Of a DNA stretch of 64,000 nucleotides, positions 29,439 to 37,117 are shown piece after piece (positions within the stretch are counted from its first letter, which is position 1; every line of letters begins with the position of its first letter). Origin of the DNA: Pseudarthrobacter sulfonivorans (lineage in GTDB: Bacteria; Actinomycetota; Actinomycetes; Actinomycetales; Micrococcaceae); contig NZ_JANFCZ010000003.1 of NCBI RefSeq assembly GCF_024391045.1, forward strand, positions 1 to 64,000, in the 5' to 3' direction. The notes under the pieces are model-generated. The model ran no database searches and was not told where the DNA came from. It saw only the letters and a list, made by a program, of their open reading frames with translations. Position numbers and translations under genes: made by a program.

Positions 29439-30230
29439 ATGATCCGATTCGATAATGTCACCAAGGTCTATGACCAGACGGCCCGGCCTGCGCTGGACGA
29501 TGTCAGCCTCGAGATAGACCGTGGTGAATTTGCCTTCCTCGTGGGCGCCTCCGGATCCGGAAAGTCCACCTTCCTCCGGCTGGTCCTCAAGGAGGACCGT
29601 GCCTCGTCCGGCGCCGTCTACGTCGCCGGCCAGAATGTTGCCAAGATTTCCAGCTGGCGCGTTCCCCGGCTGCGCCGCGGAATCGGCGTCGTCTTCCAGG
29701 ACTTCCGCCTCCTCCCGCAGAAGAACGTTTTTGCCAACGTCGCCTTCGCCATGCAGGTCATCGGCAAGAGTCGAAGCGTTATCCGCGACACTGTGCCCGA
29801 AGTCCTTAAAACGGTGGGCCTGGAAGGCAAGGAAAACCGCCTTCCGCACGAACTTTCCGGCGGTGAGCAGCAACGCGTGGCCATTGCCCGCGCCGTGGTC
29901 AACCGCCCGGGGATCCTCCTCGCCGACGAGCCCACCGGCAACCTCGATCCCACCACCTCGATGGGCATCATGGGTGTGCTGGACAAGATCAACCAGAACG
30001 GCACCACAGTGGTCATGGCCACGCACGACGACGACATCGTCAACGAAATGCGTAAACGCGTGGTTGAGCTCAAGAACGGTGTTGTGATCCGCGATGAAGC
30101 CAAGGCGCTGTACACGTCCATGATTCCTGTGGTGGGCCAGTCGCGCCGGCTGCGCGACGCCAGCGGCCGGGACGAGGAGGCGCCCACCCCGGGTGACCGC
30201 CAGCCTGGCGAAGGGGAGGGACAGCGATGA
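29439..30230 (+). CDS. ftsE: Cell division ATP-binding protein FtsE
   Basis: FtsE is the ATPase of the FtsEX complex, which works at the division site and activates peptidoglycan hydrolases across the membrane. The 263-residue protein has the Walker A motif GASGSGKST (from residue 36), the signature [14 protein letters not shown] and Walker [13 protein letters not shown]. The ATG at 29439 ([13 protein letters not shown]) is chosen because FtsE proteins begin at this point. A C-terminal extension of about 35 residues ([15 protein letters not shown]) goes beyond the core domain. The stop overlaps the ftsX start by four bases. Confidence 0.95.
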   Translation: MIRFDNVTKVYDQTARPALDDVSLEIDRGEFAFLVGASGSGKSTFLRLVLKEDRASSGAVYVAGQNVAKISSWRVPRLRRGIGVVFQDFRLLPQKNVFANVAFAMQVIGKSRSVIRDTVPEVLKTVGLEGKENRLPHELSGGEQQRVAIARAVVNRPGILLADEPTGNLDPTTSMGIMGVLDKINQNGTTVVMATHDDDIVNEMRKRVVELKNGVVIRDEAKALYTSMIPVVGQSRRLRDASGRDEEAPTPGDRQPGEGEGQR

Positions 30231-31141
30231 GGCTCGCGTTCATCCTCGGTGAGATCGGAAGTGGCCTGCGCCGCAACGTCTCCATGGTGGTTTCGGTCAT
30301 CCTGGTCACCTTTGTCTCCCTGACGTTCGTCGGTGCCGCCGGCATGCTGCAGCTTCAGATAAACCAGATGAAGGGCTATTGGTACGACAAAGTCCAGGTG
30401 GCAATCTTCCTCTGCAGTGACGGTTCGACGGCGGCTGGTTGCGCCACGGGGCCCGTCACCCCCGAGCAGCAGGACAACCTGAAGACCCTGCTGGAGTCCC
30501 CGGCGGTGGCCCAGTACGTCAATGACTTCCAGTTTGAGTCCAAGGAAGAGGCGTACAAGCACTTCAAGGACCAGTTCTCCAACTCTCCGATCGTCGATTC
30601 AGTCACGCCGGACCAGCTTCCCGCTTCCTTCCGCATCAACATGAAGGATCCGGAAAAGTACCAGATCATCAGCGAGACCTTCTCTTCGCAGCCGGGTGTC
30701 GAAACGGTCATTGACCAGCGCCAGCTTCTGGAGCGGCTGTTCTCGGCCATGAATGCGGCATCGCTCGTGGCTGTGACCATCGCAGGCGTCATGATCGTCT
30801 GTGCCATCCTCCTGATCGCCACGACCATCCGGCTGTCGGCCTTCAGCCGCCGCCGGGAAACCGGAATCATGCGCCTCGTGGGGGCATCCAAGATGGTTAT
30901 CCAACTGCCCTTCATCCTCGAGGGCGTGATAGCCGCGGTCATTGGCGCTGCGCTGGCCTCGGGAACACTGTGGGCCGTCGCGCACTTCTTCCTCGGCGAA
31001 TACCTGTCGAAGCAGTACCCGGACACGGCCTTCATCTCGCCCGGGCAAACCCTTATTCTTGCGCCTGCCTTGCTGATCCTTGGCGGATCTTTGGCAGGAA
31101 TTTCGTCGCTCTTGACCTTGCGCAGATATTTGAAGGTTTAG
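30227..31141 (+). CDS. ftsX: Cell division protein FtsX
   Basis: This 304-residue permease-like protein has an N-terminal helix ([20 protein letters not shown]), an outer domain of about 130 residues that binds a hydrolase partner, and three C-terminal helices ([19 protein letters not shown] onward). The motif [18 protein letters not shown] is the FtsX coupling region to FtsE. The outer domain contains a cysteine pair ([15 protein letters not shown]). The M23 peptidase gene 29 bases downstream is a natural candidate for the activated hydrolase. Confidence 0.94.
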   Translation: MRLAFILGEIGSGLRRNVSMVVSVILVTFVSLTFVGAAGMLQLQINQMKGYWYDKVQVAIFLCSDGSTAAGCATGPVTPEQQDNLKTLLESPAVAQYVNDFQFESKEEAYKHFKDQFSNSPIVDSVTPDQLPASFRINMKDPEKYQIISETFSSQPGVETVIDQRQLLERLFSAMNAASLVAVTIAGVMIVCAILLIATTIRLSAFSRRRETGIMRLVGASKMVIQLPFILEGVIAAVIGAALASGTLWAVAHFFLGEYLSKQYPDTAFISPGQTLILAPALLILGGSLAGISSLLTLRRYLKV

Positions 31142-31170
31142 GCTCTGTGCAAACCAACCTAGGAATCCTG

Positions 31171-32628
31171 ATGAACGCATTGCACCGACCTGCGCCCCGC
31201 CAACGGGCGGAACGCCCGGCACAGCAGCGCCCGGCAACCGGACACCTGGCAGCTGCCCGTCGCCGCACCGGCCTGATTAGCGGCGTCATGGTTCTTATCC
31301 TCGCTGCGAGCCTGGGTGCTTCGGCCCCCGCAGCGTACGCCGACGAGCTGGACGACAAGCGCGCCGCCCTCGAAGCCGAAGCGGCCCGGGTGCAGCAGTC
31401 GCTGGAGTTCGTGGATTCCCGCATTGCGAAGGCCGCCGGCGACCTGGTCATCTACCAGGGACAGTTGCCCGGAGCCCAGCAGGCGCTCCTGGAAGCCCAG
31501 GGACGCGTGGCCGGTGCCGTCAAGGAGGTCGAGGCCCTGACTGCCCGGGTAGACCTTGCGCAGCAGAACAAAGCCAAAATCACCCAGCAGCTTGAGGCTG
31601 ATAAGCAGAAGATCTCCGACACCAAGAAGCTGATCGGCCAGATCGCCACCCAGGCTTACAAGTCCGGCGGTGTTCCCTCTAACCTGAGCCTGTTCTTCGG
31701 TGCAAACAACGGCGGCAGCCTCACCCAGACCATGGACCTCGCGGACCAGGCCATGCGCAGCCAGAACGCCGCCATGGACAAGCTGTCCCAGCAGAGCGCC
31801 ACCAACGTGAACTCCCAGGCCAGGCTCGAAGCCGTGGAAGCCGAGATCAAGGACCTCAAGGTCAAGGCGGACGCTGCCCTGGAACGGGAAAAAGCCGCCC
31901 GCGACGAGGCCGAAGCCAAGAAGGCACAAGTCGATCAACTGATAGCAGACACCACTCGACTGGACGCCGAACTGCAGGCAGCCAAGCCGGGTATCCAAAG
32001 CCAGATGGCGGCCGTTGAGGCCAGCCAGAATGCCGTGGCCAACGAGATCGCCGACCGCGACCGCAGGCTCCGCGAAGCCTGGGAAGCCGAGCAGCGCCGG
32101 ATCGCCGAAGCTGCCGCGGCGGCTGCCGCCGCCCGGGCCGCTGCACAGGGACAGGCCCCGCCCCCGCAGGTACCGTACGCGCCGGTGACCGGGTCGCCGT
32201 CGGCCTTTGGCTTGCGGCACCCGTTCGCGGGTGACGTGCCCATCACCTCGGGCTTCGGCTGGCGCTCAACCCCGCCAGGCACCATCGACTTCTACGGGCA
32301 GGGCGGTTACGTCCACACCGGCATCGACTTCGGCGCTGCCTGCGGCACTCCCGTTTACGCTGCGGCGGCAGGCGAGGTCTTCTCCTCCGGCTGGAACTCC
32401 GCGGACGGCGGCGGCTGGCGGGTGAAGATCTCCCACGGGGTGGTTCAGGGCAACTCCCTGACTACGATCTACTACCACAACAGCAGCATCGTCGTCTCGA
32501 ACGGCCAGCAGGTATCCCAGGGCCAGCTCATCGCTTACTCGGGCAGCACCGGTAACTCGACCGGCTGCCACGCGCACTTTGAAACGTGGCTCAACGGGGT
32601 GGCCGTCGACCCCATGCGGCTGCTGTAA
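31171..32628 (+). CDS. Secreted coiled-coil M23 (LytM) peptidase, probable FtsEX partner
   Basis: This 485-residue protein cleaves, or activates cleavage of, peptidoglycan cross-bridges. It has a basic N-terminus with a helix ending SAPAAYADELD (signal peptide), two long coiled-coil blocks (about residues 55-150 and 200-320, rich in Ala/Glu/Lys/Gln), an Ala-rich hinge and a C-terminal LytM domain. The zinc ligands are present: HTGIDFG with His382 and Asp386, and HAHFE with His467 and His469. Coiled coil plus intact LytM next to ftsEX matches EnvC-like or PcsB-like partners by architecture. Start: the ATG at 31171 follows AGGAA; the longer open frame runs inside ftsX. Confidence 0.9.
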   Translation: MNALHRPAPRQRAERPAQQRPATGHLAAARRRTGLISGVMVLILAASLGASAPAAYADELDDKRAALEAEAARVQQSLEFVDSRIAKAAGDLVIYQGQLPGAQQALLEAQGRVAGAVKEVEALTARVDLAQQNKAKITQQLEADKQKISDTKKLIGQIATQAYKSGGVPSNLSLFFGANNGGSLTQTMDLADQAMRSQNAAMDKLSQQSATNVNSQARLEAVEAEIKDLKVKADAALEREKAARDEAEAKKAQVDQLIADTTRLDAELQAAKPGIQSQMAAVEASQNAVANEIADRDRRLREAWEAEQRRIAEAAAAAAAARAAAQGQAPPPQVPYAPVTGSPSAFGLRHPFAGDVPITSGFGWRSTPPGTIDFYGQGGYVHTGIDFGAACGTPVYAAAAGEVFSSGWNSADGGGWRVKISHGVVQGNSLTTIYYHNSSIVVSNGQQVSQGQLIAYSGSTGNSTGCHAHFETWLNGVAVDPMRLL

Positions 32629-32715
32629 CGCCGGTCCGCGCCTGCCGTACACTGGTATGACTCCGCGCCGGACCGGCCGGAGTCAACCAGGATCCAAGAA
32701 CTGAGGAGTTTCACC

Positions 32716-33186
32716 GTGCCCAAAGAAAGTGGCCGTAAAGTGGTGGCCACCAACCGCAAGGCCCGGCATGACTATCTCGTGCTTGACACGTATGAGGCCG
32801 GCATTGCCCTGATGGGCACGGAAGTGAAGTCCCTGCGCGAAGGCCACGCCTCCATGGTGGATGGCTTCTGCACCTTCTACAACGACGAGTTGTGGATGGA
32901 GGGCATCCATATCCCCGAGTACAACCAGGGCAGCTGGACCAACCACGCAGCCCGGCGCCGGCGCAAGCTGCTGCTGCACCGCGAGGAACTCATCAAAATC
33001 TCCCACAAGGTCAGGGAATCGGGTTTTACCATCGTGCCCTTGCAGCTGTACTTCGTGGATGGCCGGGCCAAAGTGGAGATCGGCGTCGCCCGCGGTAAGC
33101 GCGAATACGACAAGCGGCAGACGCTGCGGGAACAGCAGGACAACCGCGAAGCGCTGCGTGCCATGCGCGAACGCAACCGCCGGTAA
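32716..33186 (+). CDS. smpB: SsrA-binding protein SmpB
   Basis: SmpB carries tmRNA to ribosomes stalled on broken messages. The 156-residue protein contains TNRKARHDYLVLDTYEAGI, LMGTEVKSLREGHASMVDGF, LLLHREELIKI and a basic tail (KREYDKRQTLREQQDNREAL) that enters the mRNA channel. The start is a GTG with AGGAG seven bases before it. The tmRNA gene that it serves begins 100 bases downstream, with its own promoter between the two. Confidence 0.96.
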   Translation: MPKESGRKVVATNRKARHDYLVLDTYEAGIALMGTEVKSLREGHASMVDGFCTFYNDELWMEGIHIPEYNQGSWTNHAARRRRKLLLHREELIKISHKVRESGFTIVPLQLYFVDGRAKVEIGVARGKREYDKRQTLREQQDNREALRAMRERNRR

Positions 33187-33199
33187 GGTCCGCCCGGCT

Positions 33200-33227
33200 G
33201 GAATGATTTCCGCTGGTGATGCGTTAT
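33200..33227 (+). promoter_or_regulatory. Sigma-R type promoter for ssrA
   Basis: GGAAT at 33200-33204 is followed by an 18-base spacer and GTTAT at 33223-33227. This is the pattern of promoters read by the thiol-stress sigma factor SigR (SigH in mycobacteria). It lies about 60 bases before the mature 5' end of tmRNA. The same two elements with the same spacing stand upstream of sigR at 45072-45099, so the match is unlikely to be chance. Confidence 0.75.
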
Positions 33228-33286
33228 GATTGGTAGTCCGGCAGGGATGGTGTTCACACCGCTCAGCCGGTTTGGTAACAAAATAC

Positions 33287-33657
33287 GGGGATGATCGGTT
33301 TCGACGATGTTAGTCGCGACAGGTGAAGCGGGCCGAGGATGCAGAATTATCTCGTAAACGCTGTCTGCAAAACAATAAGTGCCAAATCTAACGATCGCAC
33401 TGACTTCGCTCTTGCTGCCTAAGCAGTAAGACAGTCCGTCAGCCCGAGGTTGCTATTGCCCCGGAACCTGGCGTCATTTAGATAGCCACTGCTGTTTACC
33501 CCCGTCATCGGGGTGAGCGGGACTCTTAGATGACTGGGCCCGGATCGGCCAGCTGTTTGCAGCGTGGCCGGGGCCGAGAAAATCCGACGCAAACTGCGCC
33601 CGGAGAAGCCCTGACAACACGACATCGGACGGGGGTTCAATTCCCCCCATCTCCACA
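33287..33657 (+). ncRNA. ssrA: Transfer-messenger RNA (tmRNA)
   Basis: The RNA rescues stalled ribosomes and adds a degradation tag. The 5' end GGGGATG (33287) pairs with CATCTCC (33648-33654) to make the acceptor stem, and the T arm GGGGG-TTCAATT-CCCCC precedes it. Position 33655 is the discriminator A; CCA is not fully encoded, since the DNA reads ACA. The tag frame starts at GCC 33381 after AATAAGT and reads AKSNDRTDFALAA, then TAA at 33420-33422. This alignment with the resume point of E. coli tmRNA fixes the frame, since the alternative GCA upstream runs into a stop after three codons. Length of about 370 bases is normal. Confidence 0.93.
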
Positions 33658-33676
33658 TTTTGAAATGTCGCAAGAC

Positions 33677-33717
33677 ATGCCAAGAGACCCGGACCCTGCG
33701 TCCGGGTCTCTTGGCAT
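33677..33717 (+). terminator. Terminator of ssrA
   Basis: A perfect 17-bp stem (ATGCCAAGAGACCCGGA with TCCGGGTCTCTTGGCAT) with loop CCCTGCG lies 20 bases after the end of tmRNA. A short TTTAAA follows. Confidence 0.88.
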
Positions 33718-33902
33718 TTAAAGCCGTTCGGAACGACCTGCGGTCCGAACGGCAACCCCGCCCGCCGCCGTCGCACGTTCCTGTTCACCGACGGCGTACC
33801 CGGCGCGGGACTACGCGCCGCCATGCCGCGGTTGTCCAGAATAGGATCCCGGCAGCACCAAACCCGGCGGCCGGAACCACAAAGGCAGCTTGGAGGTGTG
33901 CC

Positions 33903-34883
33903 ATGGAACGGGCCCGGAACCCCAGCCAGGAAGATGACGACGGCGGAGCGTTGGATTCGTATTCGGAAACAGTGATGCGGGTGGCTGAGACCGTCACTCC
34001 ACACGTAGCTGCCATCGAAATGACCGGCAAGCGAAGGAACGGCAGCTTCCGTCTGGGCGCCGGGTCCGCCGTTCTGTTCACCGAGGACGGCTATCTGCTG
34101 ACGAATTCACATGTGGTGGCCGGGACGAGCCAGGGCCACGCGGCTTTTGCTGACGGCAGCCGGACCGAACTTGAACTGGTGGGAGTGGATCCGTTGTCCG
34201 ACCTTGCCGTGGTCCGCGGCCGGGCTCCGAAGGTGGCCCCGGCACAGTTCGGCGATGCAGAAACCCTGCGGGTGGGCCAGCTGGTTATCGCCGTCGGAAA
34301 TCCCTTGGGCCTGGCGGGGTCAGTCACCGCGGGCGTGGTCAGCGGCTTGGGCCGCGCCATTCCCGTCTGGCAGGGCGGAAACAGGAGGGTGATCGAAGAC
34401 GTCATCCAGACTGACGCGGCGCTCAATTCCGGCAGCTCCGGCGGGGCACTTGCTGATTCGCACGGCCGGATTGTGGGCATCAATACCGCGGTGGCCGGCG
34501 CCGGGCTGGGGCTGGCGGTGCCCATCAACACCACTACGCGGCGAATTATCTCGGCGTTGCTGAAGGACGGTCGCGTCCGGCGCGCTTACCTCGGCGTGGT
34601 CAGTACTCCCAGCAGGCTGGGCGCCAGTGACGTGATCAGGACCGGGCGCCGCGACGGACTCAGGGTAGTGGAAGTGCTGGCCGGTTCGCCTGCAGACAGG
34701 GCCGGTCTGCGGGCCGGTGACTTCATCATGACAGCCGGTACCCGCCCCGTCAGCAACGCTGAAAGCCTGCAGAAGCTGCTGTTCGCCGACGCGATTGGCA
34801 AGCCCCTGCCGGTCAGCGTGCTGAGGGACGGCAAAGAACTGGACCTTGTGGCCTTACCGGAAGAAATGGCCGACGACGGCTAG
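33903..34883 (+). CDS. Trypsin-like serine protease with PDZ domain (HtrA-like), no visible export signal
   Basis: This 326-residue protease has the full catalytic triad: His70 in LLTNSHVV, Asp100 in PLSDLAVV and Ser179 in NSGSSGG. A PDZ domain covers about residues 235-315 (LRVVEVLAGSPADRAGLRAGD). Unlike typical HtrA proteins, it has neither a signal peptide nor an N-terminal membrane helix, so it appears to be cytoplasmic and may act on misfolded or tagged proteins. The ATG at 33903 has an excellent GGAGGTG signal; the frame is open further upstream but crosses the ssrA terminator. It converges with the small gene at 34886. Confidence 0.9.
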   Translation: MERARNPSQEDDDGGALDSYSETVMRVAETVTPHVAAIEMTGKRRNGSFRLGAGSAVLFTEDGYLLTNSHVVAGTSQGHAAFADGSRTELELVGVDPLSDLAVVRGRAPKVAPAQFGDAETLRVGQLVIAVGNPLGLAGSVTAGVVSGLGRAIPVWQGGNRRVIEDVIQTDAALNSGSSGGALADSHGRIVGINTAVAGAGLGLAVPINTTTRRIISALLKDGRVRRAYLGVVSTPSRLGASDVIRTGRRDGLRVVEVLAGSPADRAGLRAGDFIMTAGTRPVSNAESLQKLLFADAIGKPLPVSVLRDGKELDLVALPEEMADDG

Positions 34884-34885
34884 GG

Positions 34886-35023
34886 CTACCGGCGTTTCTT
34901 CAGGTGTGCCACGGGATCCTGGGCCCCTTCAAGGGGACTCTTGGCCTTCTTCTCGGCCCGTTTTTCCTTGATCGTCTTAACAGGCTTTTTGTTCATCGAC
35001 TGGTGTGGTGTTTTGTCCGGCAT
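34886..35023 (-). CDS. Small basic protein of 45 residues
   Basis: This short gene has an ATG at 35023 preceded by AAGGAG at ideal distance. The product reads MPDKTPHQSMNKKPVKTIKE, then a Lys/Arg/Glu-rich run (KRAEKKAKS), and ends AHLKKRR. It is very basic and probably disordered or a single helix, perhaps binding RNA or the ribosome; no known family motif is seen. It lies two bases from the stop of the convergent protease gene. The strong ribosome binding site and the charged, non-random composition support it as a real gene. Confidence 0.72.
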   Translation of the reverse strand: MPDKTPHQSMNKKPVKTIKEKRAEKKAKSPLEGAQDPVAHLKKRR

Positions 35024-35104
35024 GGCGTGCTCCTTATGACGCGGGACGGGCTGCGTCCCACTTCGTAAATTACGCCTGTTCCGCCCGGAAGGAAATGCCC
35101 CCGA

Positions 35105-35473
35105 TCAGGCCGGGGCAGCGACGTCGGCGATACCCACAAAGCGGGTGCCAACGCCGTCGAATTCGCTCCTGATGAAGCCTTCCTGAAGCGGCGGAACGTC
35201 GGCAGGGGCATGGTGTTCGCACACAACATACGTGAACTCCGGCCACCATTTCTTGGGCCGGGCCGCTTCCTCATATCCGCAGACGGCGCATTCCAGATGC
35301 ACCCACACGGGGCGTTTGCCGGTTCGGTTGGCCCGCGACTGAACCAGCCATGCCGGCGGGTTGTCCAGGATTTCGCCCAGCTCGGCCTCGGAAAGGCGTT
35401 TGGGAATTCCGTGGCGCTGGGCCATTTCCATCGGTACATCAAGGGCAATTGCCGCGTCGCGTCTGCTAATCAT
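35105..35473 (-). CDS. Conserved hypothetical protein with Cys/His cluster
   Basis: This product of 122 residues begins MISRRDAAIALDVPMEMAQR, then has RLSEAELGEILDNPPAWLVQ. The middle carries ECAVCGYEEAARPKKWWPEF, followed by VVCEHH. The CxxC plus C-x-H-H arrangement may bind zinc or another metal. I do not recognise a named family, but the pattern is familiar from conserved actinobacterial hypotheticals. The ATG at 35473 is preferred to a TTG three codons upstream; no clear ribosome binding site precedes either. Confidence 0.65.
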   Translation of the reverse strand: MISRRDAAIALDVPMEMAQRHGIPKRLSEAELGEILDNPPAWLVQSRANRTGKRPVWVHLECAVCGYEEAARPKKWWPEFTYVVCEHHAPADVPPLQEGFIRSEFDGVGTRFVGIADVAAPA

Positions 35474-35537
35474 CAGAATCAACGATACGGGACCGAACCA
35501 AACCGGACCCCTCCAGTACGGCAGGGACCCGCCCCAC

Positions 35538-35927
35538 CTACGATGCCAGCGCTATGCCGATCGCCGCCGCGGTGAAGCCCGCTCCCAGGTTGACGCCGAC
35601 GTTGAGGGCGGCGGCACCGAAGCGCGATTCACTCAGGAGCCGCACCGTCGCCGTCGTCCAGGAACTGAACGTGGTCAGCCCGCCGGCAAAACCGGTCGCG
35701 ACGGCGGTCTGCCACTCGGGTGCCAGGCCGAGCCTTCCGGTGATACCGATGGACAGCCCAATAATGAGGCAGCCGGTGACATTGACTACCAGCGTGGCCC
35801 ACGGCCAGTGCCGGGGTGTGCCGGCGGTGCCAGGCCGCGAGGTGCGGTGTGCGAACCAGCTGTCGATGGCGAAACGCAGCAGGGCGCCCGCTACACCGAA
35901 TACTCCCACGAGGGCGGCTGCCATCAC
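35538..35927 (-). CDS. Fluoride channel subunit (CrcB/FluC), first
   Basis: This 129-residue protein has four membrane helices and the family motif GGLTTFSSWT near residue 80, in which the TTFS phenylalanine lines the fluoride pore. An Asn in the second helix (VVNVTGCLIIG) is also conserved. The start is GTG (35927) or the ATG directly after it. It lies 31 bases downstream of a second fluC gene; such pairs in Gram-positive bacteria often form hetero-dimers. The channel exports fluoride and so protects enolase and pyrophosphatase. Confidence 0.88.
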   Translation of the reverse strand: MMAAALVGVFGVAGALLRFAIDSWFAHRTSRPGTAGTPRHWPWATLVVNVTGCLIIGLSIGITGRLGLAPEWQTAVATGFAGGLTTFSSWTTATVRLLSESRFGAAALNVGVNLGAGFTAAAIGIALAS

Positions 35928-35958
35928 TTGGCTGCCCCCGTCACCGGACTGCGGCCTT

Positions 35959-36372
35959 TCACGATGCCAACCGGTCTGCCACGAGCCGCCCCGTCCGCCA
36001 CCCGGCGGCGGCAGCCCCCAAGCCGAGCAGCAGCGACATCCCCAGATAAACCAGCCACACCGGGTGTTCCGCGGCCCGGGCCAGATGGTCGATTGAGAAA
36101 ATCACTGCCGAGAAGGTGGTGAAGGAGCCGAGCAGTCCCGGGCCCAGGCCGGCGCGGACCCAAAAAGCGGTGTGCGGGCGGGCGATCCACACGGTGGTGA
36201 GGGCGGCCAGGACAAAACTCCCGGCCACGTTGATGCCCAGTGTTGTCCACGGTACGGCCGCGGCGGTGTCCGGGAACGCGAGGCCCAGGCCGTACCGGAG
36301 CTCCGTCCCGGCCAGCCCTCCGACGGCGACGGCCAGCCAGGCCCGCCAGTCAGGCATCCCGCCGTGCCTCAT
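35959..36372 (-). CDS. Fluoride channel subunit (CrcB/FluC), second
   Basis: This 137-residue protein has four helices, with GINVAGSFVLAAL and GSFTTFSAVIFS as the FluC marks, and a conserved Arg early on (TELRYGLGLAF). Its ATG follows the stop of the DtxR-family gene with no gap, so it shares that transcript. The last helix is followed by a short basic end. It probably pairs with the product of 35538-35927. No fluoride riboswitch was recognised before the operon. Confidence 0.88.
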   Translation of the reverse strand: MRHGGMPDWRAWLAVAVGGLAGTELRYGLGLAFPDTAAAVPWTTLGINVAGSFVLAALTTVWIARPHTAFWVRAGLGPGLLGSFTTFSAVIFSIDHLARAAEHPVWLVYLGMSLLLGLGAAAAGWRTGRLVADRLAS

Positions 36373-37086
36373 TCACCGGTCGCCGAGAATGCAGCCGGGG
36401 TGGGGCCGGACGGTCTGCACCCAGAGCGCGGCCGTGATTTCGTCCGCGAGATCGTAGTCCCGGGTCCTGCCCGCGTTACTGATCCGCACCACCAAAGCAC
36501 CGCCGAACGGCTTGCGGCCCAGGACCTCCACTTCGGCGTCGAGATCAATTTCTTCCGCAGCGAGGTACCGCAGCAGGTCCGGGTTCTCGTCGCTGATCCG
36601 CGTGATCCGGCCGGTGTGGCCCTGATCAAGCTCGCCGAGCAGGTGCGCCTCCGGCATCAGGACGGCACCGTCCGCCGTTGGGATCGGATCCCCGTGCGGG
36701 TCACGCTCAGGGTTGCCCAGTTTGGCCGCCATACGCTCGATGAAGGTATCCGACACAGCGTGTTCCAGCAGTTCGGCTTCGTCGTGGACTTCGTCCCAGC
36801 TGTATCCGAGCTCCTGCACGAGGTATGTCTCAATGAGGCGGTGACGGCGCACCATGGACAGGGCCAGTCGGATCCCGTCCGCAGTGAGGGTGACGGCGCT
36901 GTAGGGTTTGTGGTCCACCAGGCCCTGGTCCTTGAGTTTGCGGACCATCTCCGAGACCGAGGAGTTGGCCACGCCCAGGCGCTGAGCCAGCTGCGTGGAC
37001 GTGATGGGCTTGTCCTGCCACTCGGTGAAGCTGTAGATGACCTTGACGTAGTCCTCGATCGAGGAAGAGGGGGCGCTGGTCTTCAC
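36373..37086 (-). CDS. DtxR family metal-dependent regulator (MntR/IdeR-like)
   Basis: This 237-residue regulator has the N-terminal winged helix (SSIEDYVKVIYSF, TSTQLAQRLGVANSSVSEMV), a metal-binding dimer domain (RRHRLIETYLVQELGYSWDE, DEAELLEHAVS, ERMAAKLGNPERDPHGDP) and a C-terminal SH3/FeoA-type domain. These are the full three domains of the iron or manganese DtxR family. The metal cannot be read with certainty; the sequence looks closer to the MntR side. It stands first in a transcript with two fluC genes, an unusual pairing. No operator was found in the 31-base gap before it. Confidence 0.85.
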   Translation of the reverse strand: MKTSAPSSSIEDYVKVIYSFTEWQDKPITSTQLAQRLGVANSSVSEMVRKLKDQGLVDHKPYSAVTLTADGIRLALSMVRRHRLIETYLVQELGYSWDEVHDEAELLEHAVSDTFIERMAAKLGNPERDPHGDPIPTADGAVLMPEAHLLGELDQGHTGRITRISDENPDLLRYLAAEEIDLDAEVEVLGRKPFGGALVVRISNAGRTRDYDLADEITAALWVQTVRPHPGCILGDR

Positions 37087-37117
37087 GACGTCAAGCCTAC
37101 CCGGTGGCCTGCAGCCG

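Noticed and set aside
33600-33660. tRNA-like 3' half (GGGGGTTCAATTCCCCC)
   Set aside because: It is the tRNA-like domain of tmRNA and not a separate tRNA.
33419-34004. Minus-strand frames encoding WRWGELNPRP and similar
   Set aside because: They are antisense to the 3' part of tmRNA and its T arm. Such translated fragments are a known kind of spurious protein in databases, with no ribosome binding site.
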